From Microvirga sp. BSC39 (GTDB lineage Bacteria; Pseudomonadota; Alphaproteobacteria; Rhizobiales; Beijerinckiaceae): 64,000 nucleotides of DNA. This document shows positions 8,129-15,416 of the stretch, in pieces. Every line of letters starts with the position of its first letter. Within the stretch, counting starts at the first letter, position 1. The notes beneath the pieces were generated by a model. That model was given only the letters and a program-made list of their open reading frames with translations, had not been told where the DNA came from and ran no database searches. Made by a program: the position numbers and the translations under genes. The stretch covers positions 1 through 64,000 of the forward strand of contig NZ_JPUG01000069.1 in the NCBI RefSeq assembly GCF_000739015.1, written 5' to 3'.

Positions 8129-8281
8129 ATGTCCGAACAGAAGCCTATCCCCGGCGCACGGACGAACCCCGAGGAAATCCCCCAGGAGAGCCATGGCGGC
8201 TCCAATGGCCGCGGCACCCCTCATCCCCAGGGCAAGGACGGCAACGGCGCCCAGAAGCGCCAGCAGCAGAAGAAGACCTAG
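8129..8281 (+). CDS. Tiny hydrophilic protein 3 (50 aa)
   Basis: Starts MSEQKPIPGARTNPEEIPQE and ends in a glutamine-lysine tail. No hydrophobic core, so probably disordered. GAGGAG stands 9 bases before the ATG. Third in the run of small genes, spaced about 50 bases from each neighbour. Confidence 0.55.
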   Translation: MSEQKPIPGARTNPEEIPQESHGGSNGRGTPHPQGKDGNGAQKRQQQKKT

Positions 8282-8319
8282 CTCCATCCCCAGAAACCAG
8301 CCGGCAGCACAGGTGACCC

Positions 8320-8529
8320 ATGACCACTCGTAACCACAACAACCGCAGCGAGAAGCAGAAGGGCCACGTGCCCTATCGGGATGACGAGGCCGTTCAGAAG
8401 GGCAATAAGGACGCCGGCCACCAGGGTGGCCACCAAGGCGACGGCGGTGGCGGCGTCCCAAAGACGCAGGGCCAGAGCCAGGCGAACAAGGACGTCGACA
8501 ACAACCACCAGAACCGCGGCCACGGCTAG
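8320..8529 (+). CDS. Tiny Gly/His/Asn-rich protein 4 (69 aa)
   Basis: A 69-residue polar protein with HQGGHQGDGGGG in the middle and many Asn, Gln and His residues. No domain is recognised. AGGTGA lies just before the ATG. Fourth gene of the run. Confidence 0.55.
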   Translation: MTTRNHNNRSEKQKGHVPYRDDEAVQKGNKDAGHQGGHQGDGGGGVPKTQGQSQANKDVDNNHQNRGHG

Positions 8530-8575
8530 GAGGCGTCCCGCGTTCTTGCAACCCACCGATGTCAGGAGACCTTCC

Positions 8576-8845
8576 ATGCCAGACCCGAACGATCCAGCGG
8601 CCGGCCGCTCATCCGCCGATCAGGGCGGAGACCCACAGCAGGACGAAGGTGACGTTCCGAACCTTGGACCGGTGTCGGATCCGGCGGGACGCGACTTCGG
8701 CGATTCCGCAGGCTATGGCGGCGGCGGCTCGACGCGCGACTACCAAGAGGTGGTTGGCGAGAACCCGGTGACCGCCGGCAGGCCCAATCCGCTCGATGTG
8801 GTGATCCCGCCAGAGCCGCACGGGTCGGACAAGGAAGGGGCTTGA
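8576..8845 (+). CDS. Small hydrophilic protein 5 (89 aa)
   Basis: Starts MPDPNDPAAGRSSADQGG, is acidic and rich in Gly, Pro and Asp, and is probably disordered. AGGAG lies 8 bases before the ATG. Its stop TGA shares one base with the ATG of the broken paralogue at 8845, which suggests translational coupling in one operon. Confidence 0.6.
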   Translation: MPDPNDPAAGRSSADQGGDPQQDEGDVPNLGPVSDPAGRDFGDSAGYGGGGSTRDYQEVVGENPVTAGRPNPLDVVIPPEPHGSDKEGA

Positions 8846-9195
8846 TGTTCACCGTGGAGATTGGAGGTCGACCTGCCGCCGTCCTGAACCTCCCGACCGT
8901 CGCCGATGCGGAAGAGCTGCTTGGCGACCAGGAATTCCGGGATGATCTCACCGCCCTGCAGTCCGAGGGCCGTCCCCTCTAGGACGGGCAGGCGGCAATG
9001 AGCCTGCGCGAGGCTAACGGCGACGAACGGGCCCAGTTCGAGAACTCCGCAGCAGATGAGGACGACGACGGAGGCTTTGTCATGTTCCTCATGGACGTCA
9101 CCAATTTAAATGCCCCAAACGGCCGAATGAGTGAGTGCCATGACGCGGCTGTTGAGTGCTATCGCGGTGAGTGCGTCGACGGACGCTCCAGCTGA
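8845..9195 (+). pseudogene. Paralogue of the MFTLEIG small acidic family, broken by an amber codon
   Basis: The frame reads MFTVEIGGRPAAVLNLPTVA and SEGRPL, then TAG (8980-8982), then DGQAAMSLREANGDE and a very acidic stretch. Compared with the two intact relatives at 13075 and 13446, the TAG stands exactly where both have Trp in PLWDG or RLWDG, so a single TGG to TAG change explains it. The rest of the frame still aligns, which suggests a recent lesion. The last part overlaps the convergent lemA gene by about 37 bases. Confidence 0.8.
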
Positions 9196-9749
9196 GCCCG
9201 GGCGAAGGCGGTCAGAGGTCTCGCGTCTGGATTGAGAATGGCCGCAACCCAGCCGTCCGGGAACCCACGGAGCTCCTGGTTGTGGGCCCGCACGGCGCTG
9301 ATGAGGTCGCTGCGCGCGACCACAAGCCGGTCCTCCAACCTCAGAAACTCCGCCAGCTGCGTCGCGAAGTGCGTGTCGCCGGTCAGCTCGGGATAGCGCT
9401 CGGCAGCATCGTCCAACGTGGCGAGAGCGGCAGTGAGGCGATGCTGTGCCTCCTCGTAGTGCCGGAACCGCTCCGGTTCGGCGATGAACCCATCGGCGTT
9501 CAGGATGGCGATCACCTCATCGCGGGCGGCCATGACCTCATTGAGCACCTCGCGCTCGGCGGGGGCCTGCCTTCGCACAGCCTCGACCAGCTGCGGCACC
9601 TTGTCGGCTCGCTGGCGGTACAGACTCTGCACCTCACTCCAGGCCTGCTGCGCGCGCTCCCTCAGAGCGGGAACATCGCCATGATCACAGGCTACCACGC
9701 TAAACATCAAGCCGAGAGCAAGGCTCCACCGTCCAAAGCCCCTGAGCAA
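9159..9749 (-). CDS. LemA family lipoprotein
   Basis: A 196-residue predicted lipoprotein: signal LALGLMFSVVAC with lipid-modified Cys21, then a helical LemA domain (AWSEVQSLYRQRADKVPQLV, EREVLNEVMAARDEV). LemA proteins usually have one N-terminal membrane helix; anchoring by a lipobox is a variant. The role of LemA is unclear, with links to envelope stress. The start is TTG, supported by AGGAGG 6 bases upstream; the next Met is inside the signal peptide. A 54-codon gene follows upstream on the same strand. Confidence 0.8.
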   Translation of the reverse strand: MLRGFGRWSLALGLMFSVVACDHGDVPALRERAQQAWSEVQSLYRQRADKVPQLVEAVRRQAPAEREVLNEVMAARDEVIAILNADGFIAEPERFRHYEEAQHRLTAALATLDDAAERYPELTGDTHFATQLAEFLRLEDRLVVARSDLISAVRAHNQELRGFPDGWVAAILNPDARPLTAFARAQLERPSTHSPR

Positions 9750-9776
9750 TAGCTCCTCCTGCTGTGCAGGGGCTGA

Positions 9777-9941
9777 CTACTCGTCGATGTCGTCCGGCAC
9801 GGAGCGGTCACTTACCTTGTCGGGCCGCGGCACCTTCTGGTTGCCGACCTGTGCCATTCCCGGAGTAGCCTTCCCGGGTTCCGTATCTTCGGATTTCGGC
9901 TCGGGTTGCGACTGCGGCTGCTGCTTGTCCTGGGTCATCAT
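9777..9941 (-). CDS. Small hydrophilic protein (54 aa)
   Basis: Reads MMTQDKQQPQSQPEPKSEDT and ends VSDRSVPDDIDE. It is polar, acidic and rich in Gln and Pro. The opening MTQDK is shared with the DUF2934 protein encoded just upstream. A GAGG box stands about 8 bases before the first ATG, and the second ATG (9938) is also possible. Function unknown; it resembles the other tiny hydrophilic proteins of this block. Confidence 0.55.
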   Translation of the reverse strand: MMTQDKQQPQSQPEPKSEDTEPGKATPGMAQVGNQKVPRPDKVSDRSVPDDIDE

Positions 9942-9962
9942 TAGGATCCTCGTTTGCTCCCT

Positions 9963-10301
9963 CTACGTGGCAGACGAATTGTTATTCCCTCCGTCACGGG
10001 GGCTTCCGACTGCTTCCGATGCTCCGGTGGCAGCGGCGGCAGGCGCATCCTCCACGTTGGCTTCCGAGCGCTCCTGCGTGGTCCCACTTAGCTCACGCTC
10101 CGCTCGGAACCAGTGATCCTGCGGATCGCCCGAGCAGCCTTCGCTCTCCCAGATCTCGTGGGCCCTCTGGCGGATCCTCTCCTCGCCTGGGCTAGTCCGC
10201 TCCTCCTGGCGGTCACTGCCGCTTGGATCATCGAAGATCTGACGACCAAGATCGAGGCCGATGCGCGGTGTTGCATCCGGTCCGGTTTTATCCTGTGTCA
10301 T
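9963..10301 (-). CDS. DUF2934 domain protein (paralogue)
   Basis: A 112-residue soluble protein starting MTQDKTGPDATPRIGLDLGR. The start is chosen because GGGAG lies 6 bases before this ATG, while an earlier frame start gives a basic extension without support. DUF2934 motif: RAHEIWESEGCSGDPQDHW followed by FRAEREL, nearly identical to the copy at 6517. An alanine-rich acidic tail follows. The pair points to duplication within this block. Confidence 0.7.
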   Translation of the reverse strand: MTQDKTGPDATPRIGLDLGRQIFDDPSGSDRQEERTSPGEERIRQRAHEIWESEGCSGDPQDHWFRAERELSGTTQERSEANVEDAPAAAATGASEAVGSPRDGGNNNSSAT

Positions 10302-10464
10302 GATTGCTCCCGTTTTTGCGGATCTACATATCAATCTCCGGCGCCGAAACATCTTTCCCATCTAACTTGAAAGCGCCTTTTAGCACTGTCGGAATGCGAT
10401 CCTGCTGATCACGGCAGAAGGGCTATCGGTTTTGCTTCGTCAGCCCATCGTGCTGTGACCTTCT

Positions 10465-11301
10465 CTATCGCGTCACCAACACCTGGGCCGCCGCATCCGC
10501 CAGGCGCCGGTGTGCCTGCGTGGTCGGATGGATGTCATCACAGAACAGATAGCCGTTGCAGTTCCGGCGCTGACCGCAAGGCGTGGTGATATCGACAAAG
10601 CCCGCTGCGGCTGGATCGGCCCAGACCCGCTCGGCCAGCTGCCAGACGTCGAGACGGTACGGCCGTGGGCTTGTACGGCCAGCAAAATCTGAAAGGACCC
10701 GATCAAGGGCGCTGTTGAAGCGTGCTGCAAGCTGGTTTGCGGCTTCAACAGTCTGGCTGCCCTGAGCCCGCACCGCCGGGGTAATCCCGATCCTGGGAAG
10801 ATTGGGCACGAGAATGTCGGTGGCACCCTGGCTCACCAGATCGGCCACAATGCTCCTCAGGGAAGCAACGGCGGCATCCACCATCGTGGCCGCCTGAGGC
10901 TGCCCAACGGTCGCCAGCAGGTCGTTGCCTCCACCATACACGATGTGAAGAATGCGCCCATTTGGGCGCGATGTTCGGAGATAGGTGCTGGCCTGCGCCC
11001 GCAGGCTTGTGTTGCCGGAACTCGGATCGAGACGAGCCCCGCCGACGGCATAGTTGGATCCACCCGTCCGGCTCGGCTTGAGCGACACTCCGAGCCGTTC
11101 GGCCAGGTGCTCGACCCACACGGGGCCATTCGAGGCGCGCCCCGCATTGCCGTTGTCCGACAGGCTGTCACCGAAGACGACGATCTGATCAAAGGCCAGC
11201 TGGGCCTTGGCGGAAGAGTTCATGAGACCAACCGCGGCAAAGAGGATGAGAGAGACAATCGAACGGAATATGGCGGTTCCACTTGGAGATAGAGACTTCA
11301 T
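10465..11301 (-). CDS. Secreted GDSL/SGNH esterase or lipase
   Basis: A 278-residue hydrolase with a signal peptide (hydrophobic IVSLILFAAVGL, cleavage near AKAQ). Block I GDSLSDNG gives nucleophile Ser46, block III is GGGND, and block V FCDDIHPT gives Asp255 and His258, which is the full SGNH set of catalytic residues. The substrate is unknown; the closest look is that of autotransporter-like or phospholipase GDSL enzymes, but no beta-barrel is present. The start at MKSLSPSG has GGGAG upstream and places the signal peptide properly; the earlier frame start at 11346 does not. Confidence 0.88.
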   Translation of the reverse strand: MKSLSPSGTAIFRSIVSLILFAAVGLMNSSAKAQLAFDQIVVFGDSLSDNGNAGRASNGPVWVEHLAERLGVSLKPSRTGGSNYAVGGARLDPSSGNTSLRAQASTYLRTSRPNGRILHIVYGGGNDLLATVGQPQAATMVDAAVASLRSIVADLVSQGATDILVPNLPRIGITPAVRAQGSQTVEAANQLAARFNSALDRVLSDFAGRTSPRPYRLDVWQLAERVWADPAAAGFVDITTPCGQRRNCNGYLFCDDIHPTTQAHRRLADAAAQVLVTR

Positions 11302-11342
11302 GCTAGCTCCCGACTGCTTGCCGAGTTCGATTTGCGTCCATC

Positions 11343-11438
11343 TCATCGAAACTCGAAACGAATGGCAGCTTTTGCAATTGCATCCCGGCGCATGGGCAAC
11401 GGACTTATCTGTTCCCGCCCCACATGGGTCAGTTCCAT
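11343..11438 (-). CDS. Possible small protein (31 aa) with a perfect ribosome binding site
   Basis: A 31-codon frame (MELTHVGREQISPLPMRRDA and a short basic end) preceded by AGGAGG at ideal spacing. It lies between the sigma factor and the esterase genes on the same strand. No family is recognised. The Shine-Dalgarno box is the main argument that it is translated. Confidence 0.4.
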   Translation of the reverse strand: MELTHVGREQISPLPMRRDAIAKAAIRFEFR

Positions 11439-11505
11439 TGCTTTCCTCCTATGTGAAAGGTCGTGACGGCGAGCCTTCCGGTCGGCCATCCGCATTGCAT
11501 TCGGC

Positions 11506-12108
11506 TCAGCACACCACTGTTTGAACGAGTTTGCAGAACCTCTGACGCAAGGGCCTTGACATAGAGGCATGCATGAGCAGGGTCGCTCGGACCAGACGGT
11601 CCGGCCCAATATCCTCATCGGACACAAGATCGAGCAGTTCCGCCAGCCGGGTGCGGGCGCGGTTGATCCGGCTCTTGATGGTACCAAGGTTTGTGCCGCA
11701 AATCTGAGCCGCCTCCTCGTAGGACATATCCTCCGCTGCGACGAGAACCAGGGCCTCGCGCTGTTCGATGCTGAGCTGGGCCAAGGCCGCCAACATGTCG
11801 CTGAAGTCCAGACGTGCACTCTGCTCAGGCATTACAGCAAGTCTCTCCGCCATGGCTCCGTCGGCATCTTCCACCTCCCGGCGGTGGCGACGCATGTCAG
11901 TGTAGAACTGATTGCGCAAGATGGTGAAGAGCCAAGCCTGCATGCTGGTGCCGGGCTGGAACTTGTCCAGGTTTTCGAGCCCACGCAGCAGAGCCCCTTG
12001 AACAAGGTCGTCCGCGTAGGTGATGTTGCCGGACAGCGAGATGGCAAAGGCGCGCAGACGCGGGATCGCATCCAGCATCGCCTGACGGACAGAGGGATCA
12101 ACGGTCAT
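11506..12108 (-). CDS. ecfG: EcfG-like general stress sigma factor
   Basis: A 200-residue ECF sigma factor of the alphaproteobacterial EcfG type. Region 2 is LRAFAISLSGNITYADDLVQ to FQPGTSMQAWLFTILRN, and region 4 is LSIEQREALVLVAAEDMSYE to GTIKSRINRARTRLAELL. The REVEDADG linker is typical of EcfG. A 40-residue C-terminal extension is not usual. The start (12108) is fixed by AGGAG 9 bases upstream and by its overlap with the end of nepR, the standard arrangement. In this family the sigma factor is held by NepR until phosphorylated PhyR removes it. Here nepR is frameshifted and no phyR is in the window, so control may be lost or come from another locus. Confidence 0.88.
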   Translation of the reverse strand: MTVDPSVRQAMLDAIPRLRAFAISLSGNITYADDLVQGALLRGLENLDKFQPGTSMQAWLFTILRNQFYTDMRRHRREVEDADGAMAERLAVMPEQSARLDFSDMLAALAQLSIEQREALVLVAAEDMSYEEAAQICGTNLGTIKSRINRARTRLAELLDLVSDEDIGPDRLVRATLLMHASMSRPLRQRFCKLVQTVVC

Positions 12109-12324
12109 TGTATGCGCTCCTCGTTCCATTCATGGCTTCAAGGGTCCGGATGAGTTGTTCGGGAACGGGATCATTCATCAGGTGGGCGTAGTAGGCGCGA
12201 AGCCGCTCTCCGAGACAAGCGGCAACGTCGGGTGGAAGGGCTGGCTCGTGGGGCCTTCGGTTTTGACAACCGGAAGCTCCCCAGTGTCACCAAGCTTCCT
12301 CTGGGTAACTTTGGGCATCGTCAT
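12098..12324 (-). pseudogene. nepR: nepR anti-sigma factor gene, frameshifted
   Basis: The C-terminal half reads LGERLRAYYAHLMNDPVPEQ then LIRTLEAMN, an unmistakable NepR core, and ends 11 bases inside ecfG. That frame has no start codon after its last upstream stop (12287-12289). A suitable start (ATGACGATGCCC at 12324, or GTG at 12330 with GGAGGA upstream) is in another frame (MPKVTQRKLGDTGELPVVKT). A one-base loss between about 12225 and 12286 joins them. If real, the sigma factor has no partner from this operon. A sequencing error is the main alternative. Confidence 0.7.
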
Positions 12325-12671
12325 CAGCACGCTAGTTCCTCCGAGCAAGACCAACAGTTCTCTGATGGCTCTCCAGAGAACCAGCAAGATAACCTACCCG
12401 TAGATGATCGGAGGCGGCCTGCCATTAACCTATGATGATCTTGAGATTAGGCGTCAGGTAGCACGAGAGAACACTGTGAAGGGCTTTGACCGGAAAAGTA
12501 TGGCTACGATTAGCCTACGTGAGTGAGGGGATAGTCAGTCCCACTCAGGCTGTCTCAATGGTTTTGCTTTCCATCGGCCCCAGTGAGAGCCCTGTCGGTT
12601 ACCTCCAACGACGGGGCTCTTCCGGTTCCTGAACAACGGGAGATCTCGCGTGATGGCTTCGCCCCTACTGC
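12325..12671. other. Intergenic region between nepR and the receiver gene
   Basis: About 350 bases without a convincing gene. It must hold the nepR-ecfG promoter, but I find no clear GGAAC-N16/17-CGTT site on the minus strand. A hairpin is present at 12586-12620 (separate entry). Confidence 0.5.
12586..12620. terminator. Strong hairpin, possible terminator
   Basis: A 12-bp stem (AGAGCCCTGTCG at 12586-12597 with CGACGGGGCTCT at 12609-12620, one G-T pair) and an 11-base loop. There is no T-run, so it may be a regulatory structure in the leader of the receiver gene 50 bases downstream. Confidence 0.35.
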
Positions 12672-13016
12672 ATGATCGTTGAAGACCAGGCGCTTATTGG
12701 TCTGTCACTTGAGGCGTTTTTGAAGGACGCTGGGTTCTCGGTGGCTGGCCCATTCCTCTCCTGCGCCAATGCTCTGCGCTGGCTGGAGCACAATACGCCG
12801 CACGTTGCTGTGCTGGACGTCAGCCTCAGGGACGGCACCTCCTTGCCCATCGCACGTGAACTGAATGGGCGTAACACGCCTTTTGCCGTCTATTCAGGCC
12901 TTTCGTTCACGAGCAACCTCCCGGACGATCTCCAGGGCGTGCCGTGGCTGGAAAAGCCTGTCCCACGGGAGGAGTTGACTGCAACGATTGCTCGCCTCGA
13001 GCGAACAAATGCTTGA
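12672..13016 (+). CDS. Stand-alone response regulator receiver protein
   Basis: A 114-residue CheY-like receiver without output domain. The acidic pair is Glu4-Asp5 (IVEDQ), the phosphorylated residue Asp49 (AVLDVSLRDG), Ser75 (AVYSG) and the conserved Lys95 (WLEKP). The N-terminus is a few residues short and the ATG has no ribosome binding site, whereas a nearby ATG at 12653 (MASPLL) in another frame has GGGAG upstream; a one-base indel there may have removed the true start. It is not PhyR, since the sigma-like half is missing. It may still belong to the stress network next to ecfG. Confidence 0.75.
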   Translation: MIVEDQALIGLSLEAFLKDAGFSVAGPFLSCANALRWLEHNTPHVAVLDVSLRDGTSLPIARELNGRNTPFAVYSGLSFTSNLPDDLQGVPWLEKPVPREELTATIARLERTNA

Positions 13017-13074
13017 ACGGCGGATTAGTACGACACCTCGACAACCGCCGAAACAGCGATGAGCAGGAGAGCCG

Positions 13075-13401
13075 ATGTTTACCCTTGAGATCGGAGACAA
13101 GCCGATTGCCATCACCGATGCCGACGAGGCTCAGGCGCGAGCCATCTTTGAAAGTGACGAGTTCAAGCAGGACCTGACGGCAATGACCAGTGAAGGGATA
13201 CCGCTGTGGGACGGGAGGGCTCCTCTGACCATCCGACCCGCATCACAAGAGGAGACCGCTACATTCGAGGCTCCTGACATGGACCTCGACGATGATATTG
13301 ACGCCGCGGAGGATGACGATGGCCTGTTTGTGACCTTCCTCGTGCCGATTGACCATGATCATGAGGATGTCTCGACCATTCCACCACACCTGCAGAGTTG
13401 A
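13075..13401 (+). CDS. Small acidic protein of the MFTLEIG family, copy 2
   Basis: A 108-residue soluble protein starting MFTLEIGDKPIAITDADEAQ. Two paralogues are in the window (8845, broken; 13446). Shared features are the MFT-EIG start, FK-x-DL near residue 35, SEGIPLWDGRAPLTIRP in the middle, and an acidic stretch before a short beta-like end (GLFVTFLVPID). AGGAG lies 7 bases before the ATG. I do not recognise a named domain. The acidic linker suggests a binding role, not an enzyme. Confidence 0.7.
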   Translation: MFTLEIGDKPIAITDADEAQARAIFESDEFKQDLTAMTSEGIPLWDGRAPLTIRPASQEETATFEAPDMDLDDDIDAAEDDDGLFVTFLVPIDHDHEDVSTIPPHLQS

Positions 13402-13445
13402 TGGTCCAAACCAATTTTGCGCCTGAAGCGGCAGAGGAGCAGGCG

Positions 13446-13748
13446 ATGTTCACCTTGGAGATCGGCGGCCGGCCGGTTGCCATGACTGATGCAAGCGCGG
13501 AGCGGGCCCATGAATTCTTCGCGGGACAGATGTTCAAGGCCCATCTCGGGCAACTCATGAGCCAAGGACAGCGCTTGTGGGATGGGATAGCCCCACTGGT
13601 GGTGCGGCCCTCGTCAGAGGAGGAGATCGTGAGGTTCAAGAGAGTTCAGGCCGCTGCGGATGAGGAGCAGGAGGACGAGGAGGAGCCTGATACCTTCTCT
13701 GTCGTCTACCTCGTCGAGGCCGAGGAAGAGGAAGTTGAAGCGGGCTGA
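13446..13748 (+). CDS. Small acidic protein of the MFTLEIG family, copy 3
   Basis: A 100-residue paralogue of the 13075 product, starting MFTLEIGGRPVAMTDASAER, with SQGQRLWDGIAPLVVRP in the middle, a long run of Asp and Glu, and SVVYLVEAEEEE at the end. GAGGAG 6 bases before this ATG decides the start; an earlier ATG at 13398 overlaps the previous gene and lacks a ribosome binding site. Probably co-transcribed with copy 2, 44 bases upstream. Confidence 0.7.
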   Translation: MFTLEIGGRPVAMTDASAERAHEFFAGQMFKAHLGQLMSQGQRLWDGIAPLVVRPSSEEEIVRFKRVQAAADEEQEDEEEPDTFSVVYLVEAEEEEVEAG

Positions 13749-13833
13749 TCGGCCGGGGCCCGGGTTCGAACGGACCGCCGCTTGCACTATTCCATACTTT
13801 TGAAGGTCCGCCAGCGATCATCCGAGGCTCGAT

Positions 13834-15276
13834 ATGGCCACTCGAACATCGTTTGAAGAAAGTACGCAGCGGATGGGATCTCCTGATCGGCAGCCCATGG
13901 TTTCCGCTTCTACGAGAGAAGCGAGCGCTTCACTGGCTCATCACGTCGTGATCGTCGGTGCCGGGTTCGCTGGCCTTGCTCTTGCGCAGGCGCTCGGAAG
14001 CACACCCTTGCGTGTGACCGTGATCGACCGCCGCAACTACCATCTGTTCCAGGCTCTCCTGTACCAGGTGGCCACAGCCGTGCTGTCGCCTGGCGAGATC
14101 GCCCAGCCGATCCGGCGCATCGTGGGGCGGCACAAGAACATCACGGTTCTTCTGGGCGAAGTGGACGGCATCAACCCGGAGCGCAAGGAGGTCTCTGTCA
14201 ATGGTGAGGCTCTCACCTACGATACCCTCGTGCTCGCCACAGGCGCCACCCACGGCTACTTCGGGCATTCGGAATGGGCACGCTTTGCGCCGGGGCTGAA
14301 GACCCTGGAGGATGCCCGGCGCATCCGGGCGCAGATCCTGATGGCGTTCGAAAAGGCCGAGATGGAGCGCGATCCCGCCGAGCGCGAGCGCCTGATGACC
14401 TTTGCCATCATTGGAGGCGGCCCGACTGGGGTAGAGATGGCCAGCGCCATTGCAGAGTTGGCCCGCCAGGCTCTTGCGCAGGATTTCCGCCATATCGACC
14501 CGACGAAGGCACGCATTCTACTGATTGAGGCGGCGCCGCGCATCCTCGGGCCGTTCCCGAAGGATCTCTCGGCCAATGCGGAGCGGGCGCTCAAGCGGCT
14601 TGGCGTTACCCTGCTCAGAGGCAAGCCCGTGGAGGACGTCAACGGACGGGGCGTCACGGTCGGCGGCGAGTTCATCCCGTGCTCCACCGTCGTCTGGGCC
14701 GCAGGTGTGGCAGCCTCACCGGCCGGGCAGTGGCTGCATGCCGGAACTGACCGGGCCGGGCGTGCTGCCGTGGCCCCTGACCTCTCCGTCCCAGGTCTCG
14801 ACAATGTTTATGTGCTTGGCGATGTTGCCCTTGCCACGGGCGAGGATGGCAAACCCCTGCCCGGCCTGGCTCAGGTTGCCCACCAGCAGGGCCGCTATCT
14901 CGGCAAGGCCTTGCCGGCCCGCATTCTGCGCAACGAAACGCCTCCTCCATTCCGCTTCAACAACCGGGGGAACCTCGCTGTGGTCGGGCGAAACTCGGCC
15001 GTCGTCCACTGGGATAGCTTCAAGCTGAAGGGTTTCGGTGCTTGGCTCCTGTGGGGGATTGCCCACGTGTACCTCCTGGTTGGATTCCACAACCGCTTTC
15101 TGGTCACCATGCGCTGGCTCTGGACCTATCTCACCTTCCAGCGCGGGGCGCGGCTGATTGCGGAAGATGTCACCAGAGACCTGTCCAAGGACACGAGCAC
15201 GAGCCGGAAGACCGGTGCTGCGGCGAACGAGCCTGGTGCAAGCCGAGGATTGGATGCGCCCCGGGTTCATGGATGA
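13834..15276 (+). CDS. ndh: Type II NADH dehydrogenase (NDH-2)
   Basis: A 480-residue membrane-bound flavoprotein that would pass electrons from NADH to quinone without pumping protons. The FAD-binding motif is VVIVGAGFAGLALAQ (about 38-52) after a 35-residue unusual N-terminal extension. The NADH-binding motif is FAIIGGGPTGVEMA (about 189-202), and a second FAD contact is NVYVLGDVA. The C-terminal part (FGAWLLWGIAHVYLLVGF and following) supplies the membrane anchor. The organism also has complex I in this window, so NDH-2 is an alternative entry to the respiratory chain, useful when redox balance matters more than energy yield. Confidence 0.93.
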   Translation: MATRTSFEESTQRMGSPDRQPMVSASTREASASLAHHVVIVGAGFAGLALAQALGSTPLRVTVIDRRNYHLFQALLYQVATAVLSPGEIAQPIRRIVGRHKNITVLLGEVDGINPERKEVSVNGEALTYDTLVLATGATHGYFGHSEWARFAPGLKTLEDARRIRAQILMAFEKAEMERDPAERERLMTFAIIGGGPTGVEMASAIAELARQALAQDFRHIDPTKARILLIEAAPRILGPFPKDLSANAERALKRLGVTLLRGKPVEDVNGRGVTVGGEFIPCSTVVWAAGVAASPAGQWLHAGTDRAGRAAVAPDLSVPGLDNVYVLGDVALATGEDGKPLPGLAQVAHQQGRYLGKALPARILRNETPPPFRFNNRGNLAVVGRNSAVVHWDSFKLKGFGAWLLWGIAHVYLLVGFHNRFLVTMRWLWTYLTFQRGARLIAEDVTRDLSKDTSTSRKTGAAANEPGASRGLDAPRVHG

Positions 15277-15416
15277 CAGGCTGATGCGTGTTGCCATCGA
15301 GGGCCGGAAGGCAGCGGACCTGAGCTGATCGACTGGGGAATCCTGCACTTCTTGCGCAGCACATCGACGCTGTCAGTCGTTGGAGGCGGAGATATGCCAA
15401 AGGGTGGAGCCGATCT

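Noticed and set aside
1494-8982. Three interrupted frames all use TAG, which could mean that amber is recoded as an amino acid.
   Set aside because: Several ordinary genes here end in TAG (8279-8281, 8527-8529, the transposase), and no suppressor tRNA or pyrrolysine genes are in the window. Independent nonsense mutations explain it better.
12672-13016. The receiver protein as PhyR, the partner of NepR.
   Set aside because: It lacks the N-terminal sigma-like domain that binds NepR.
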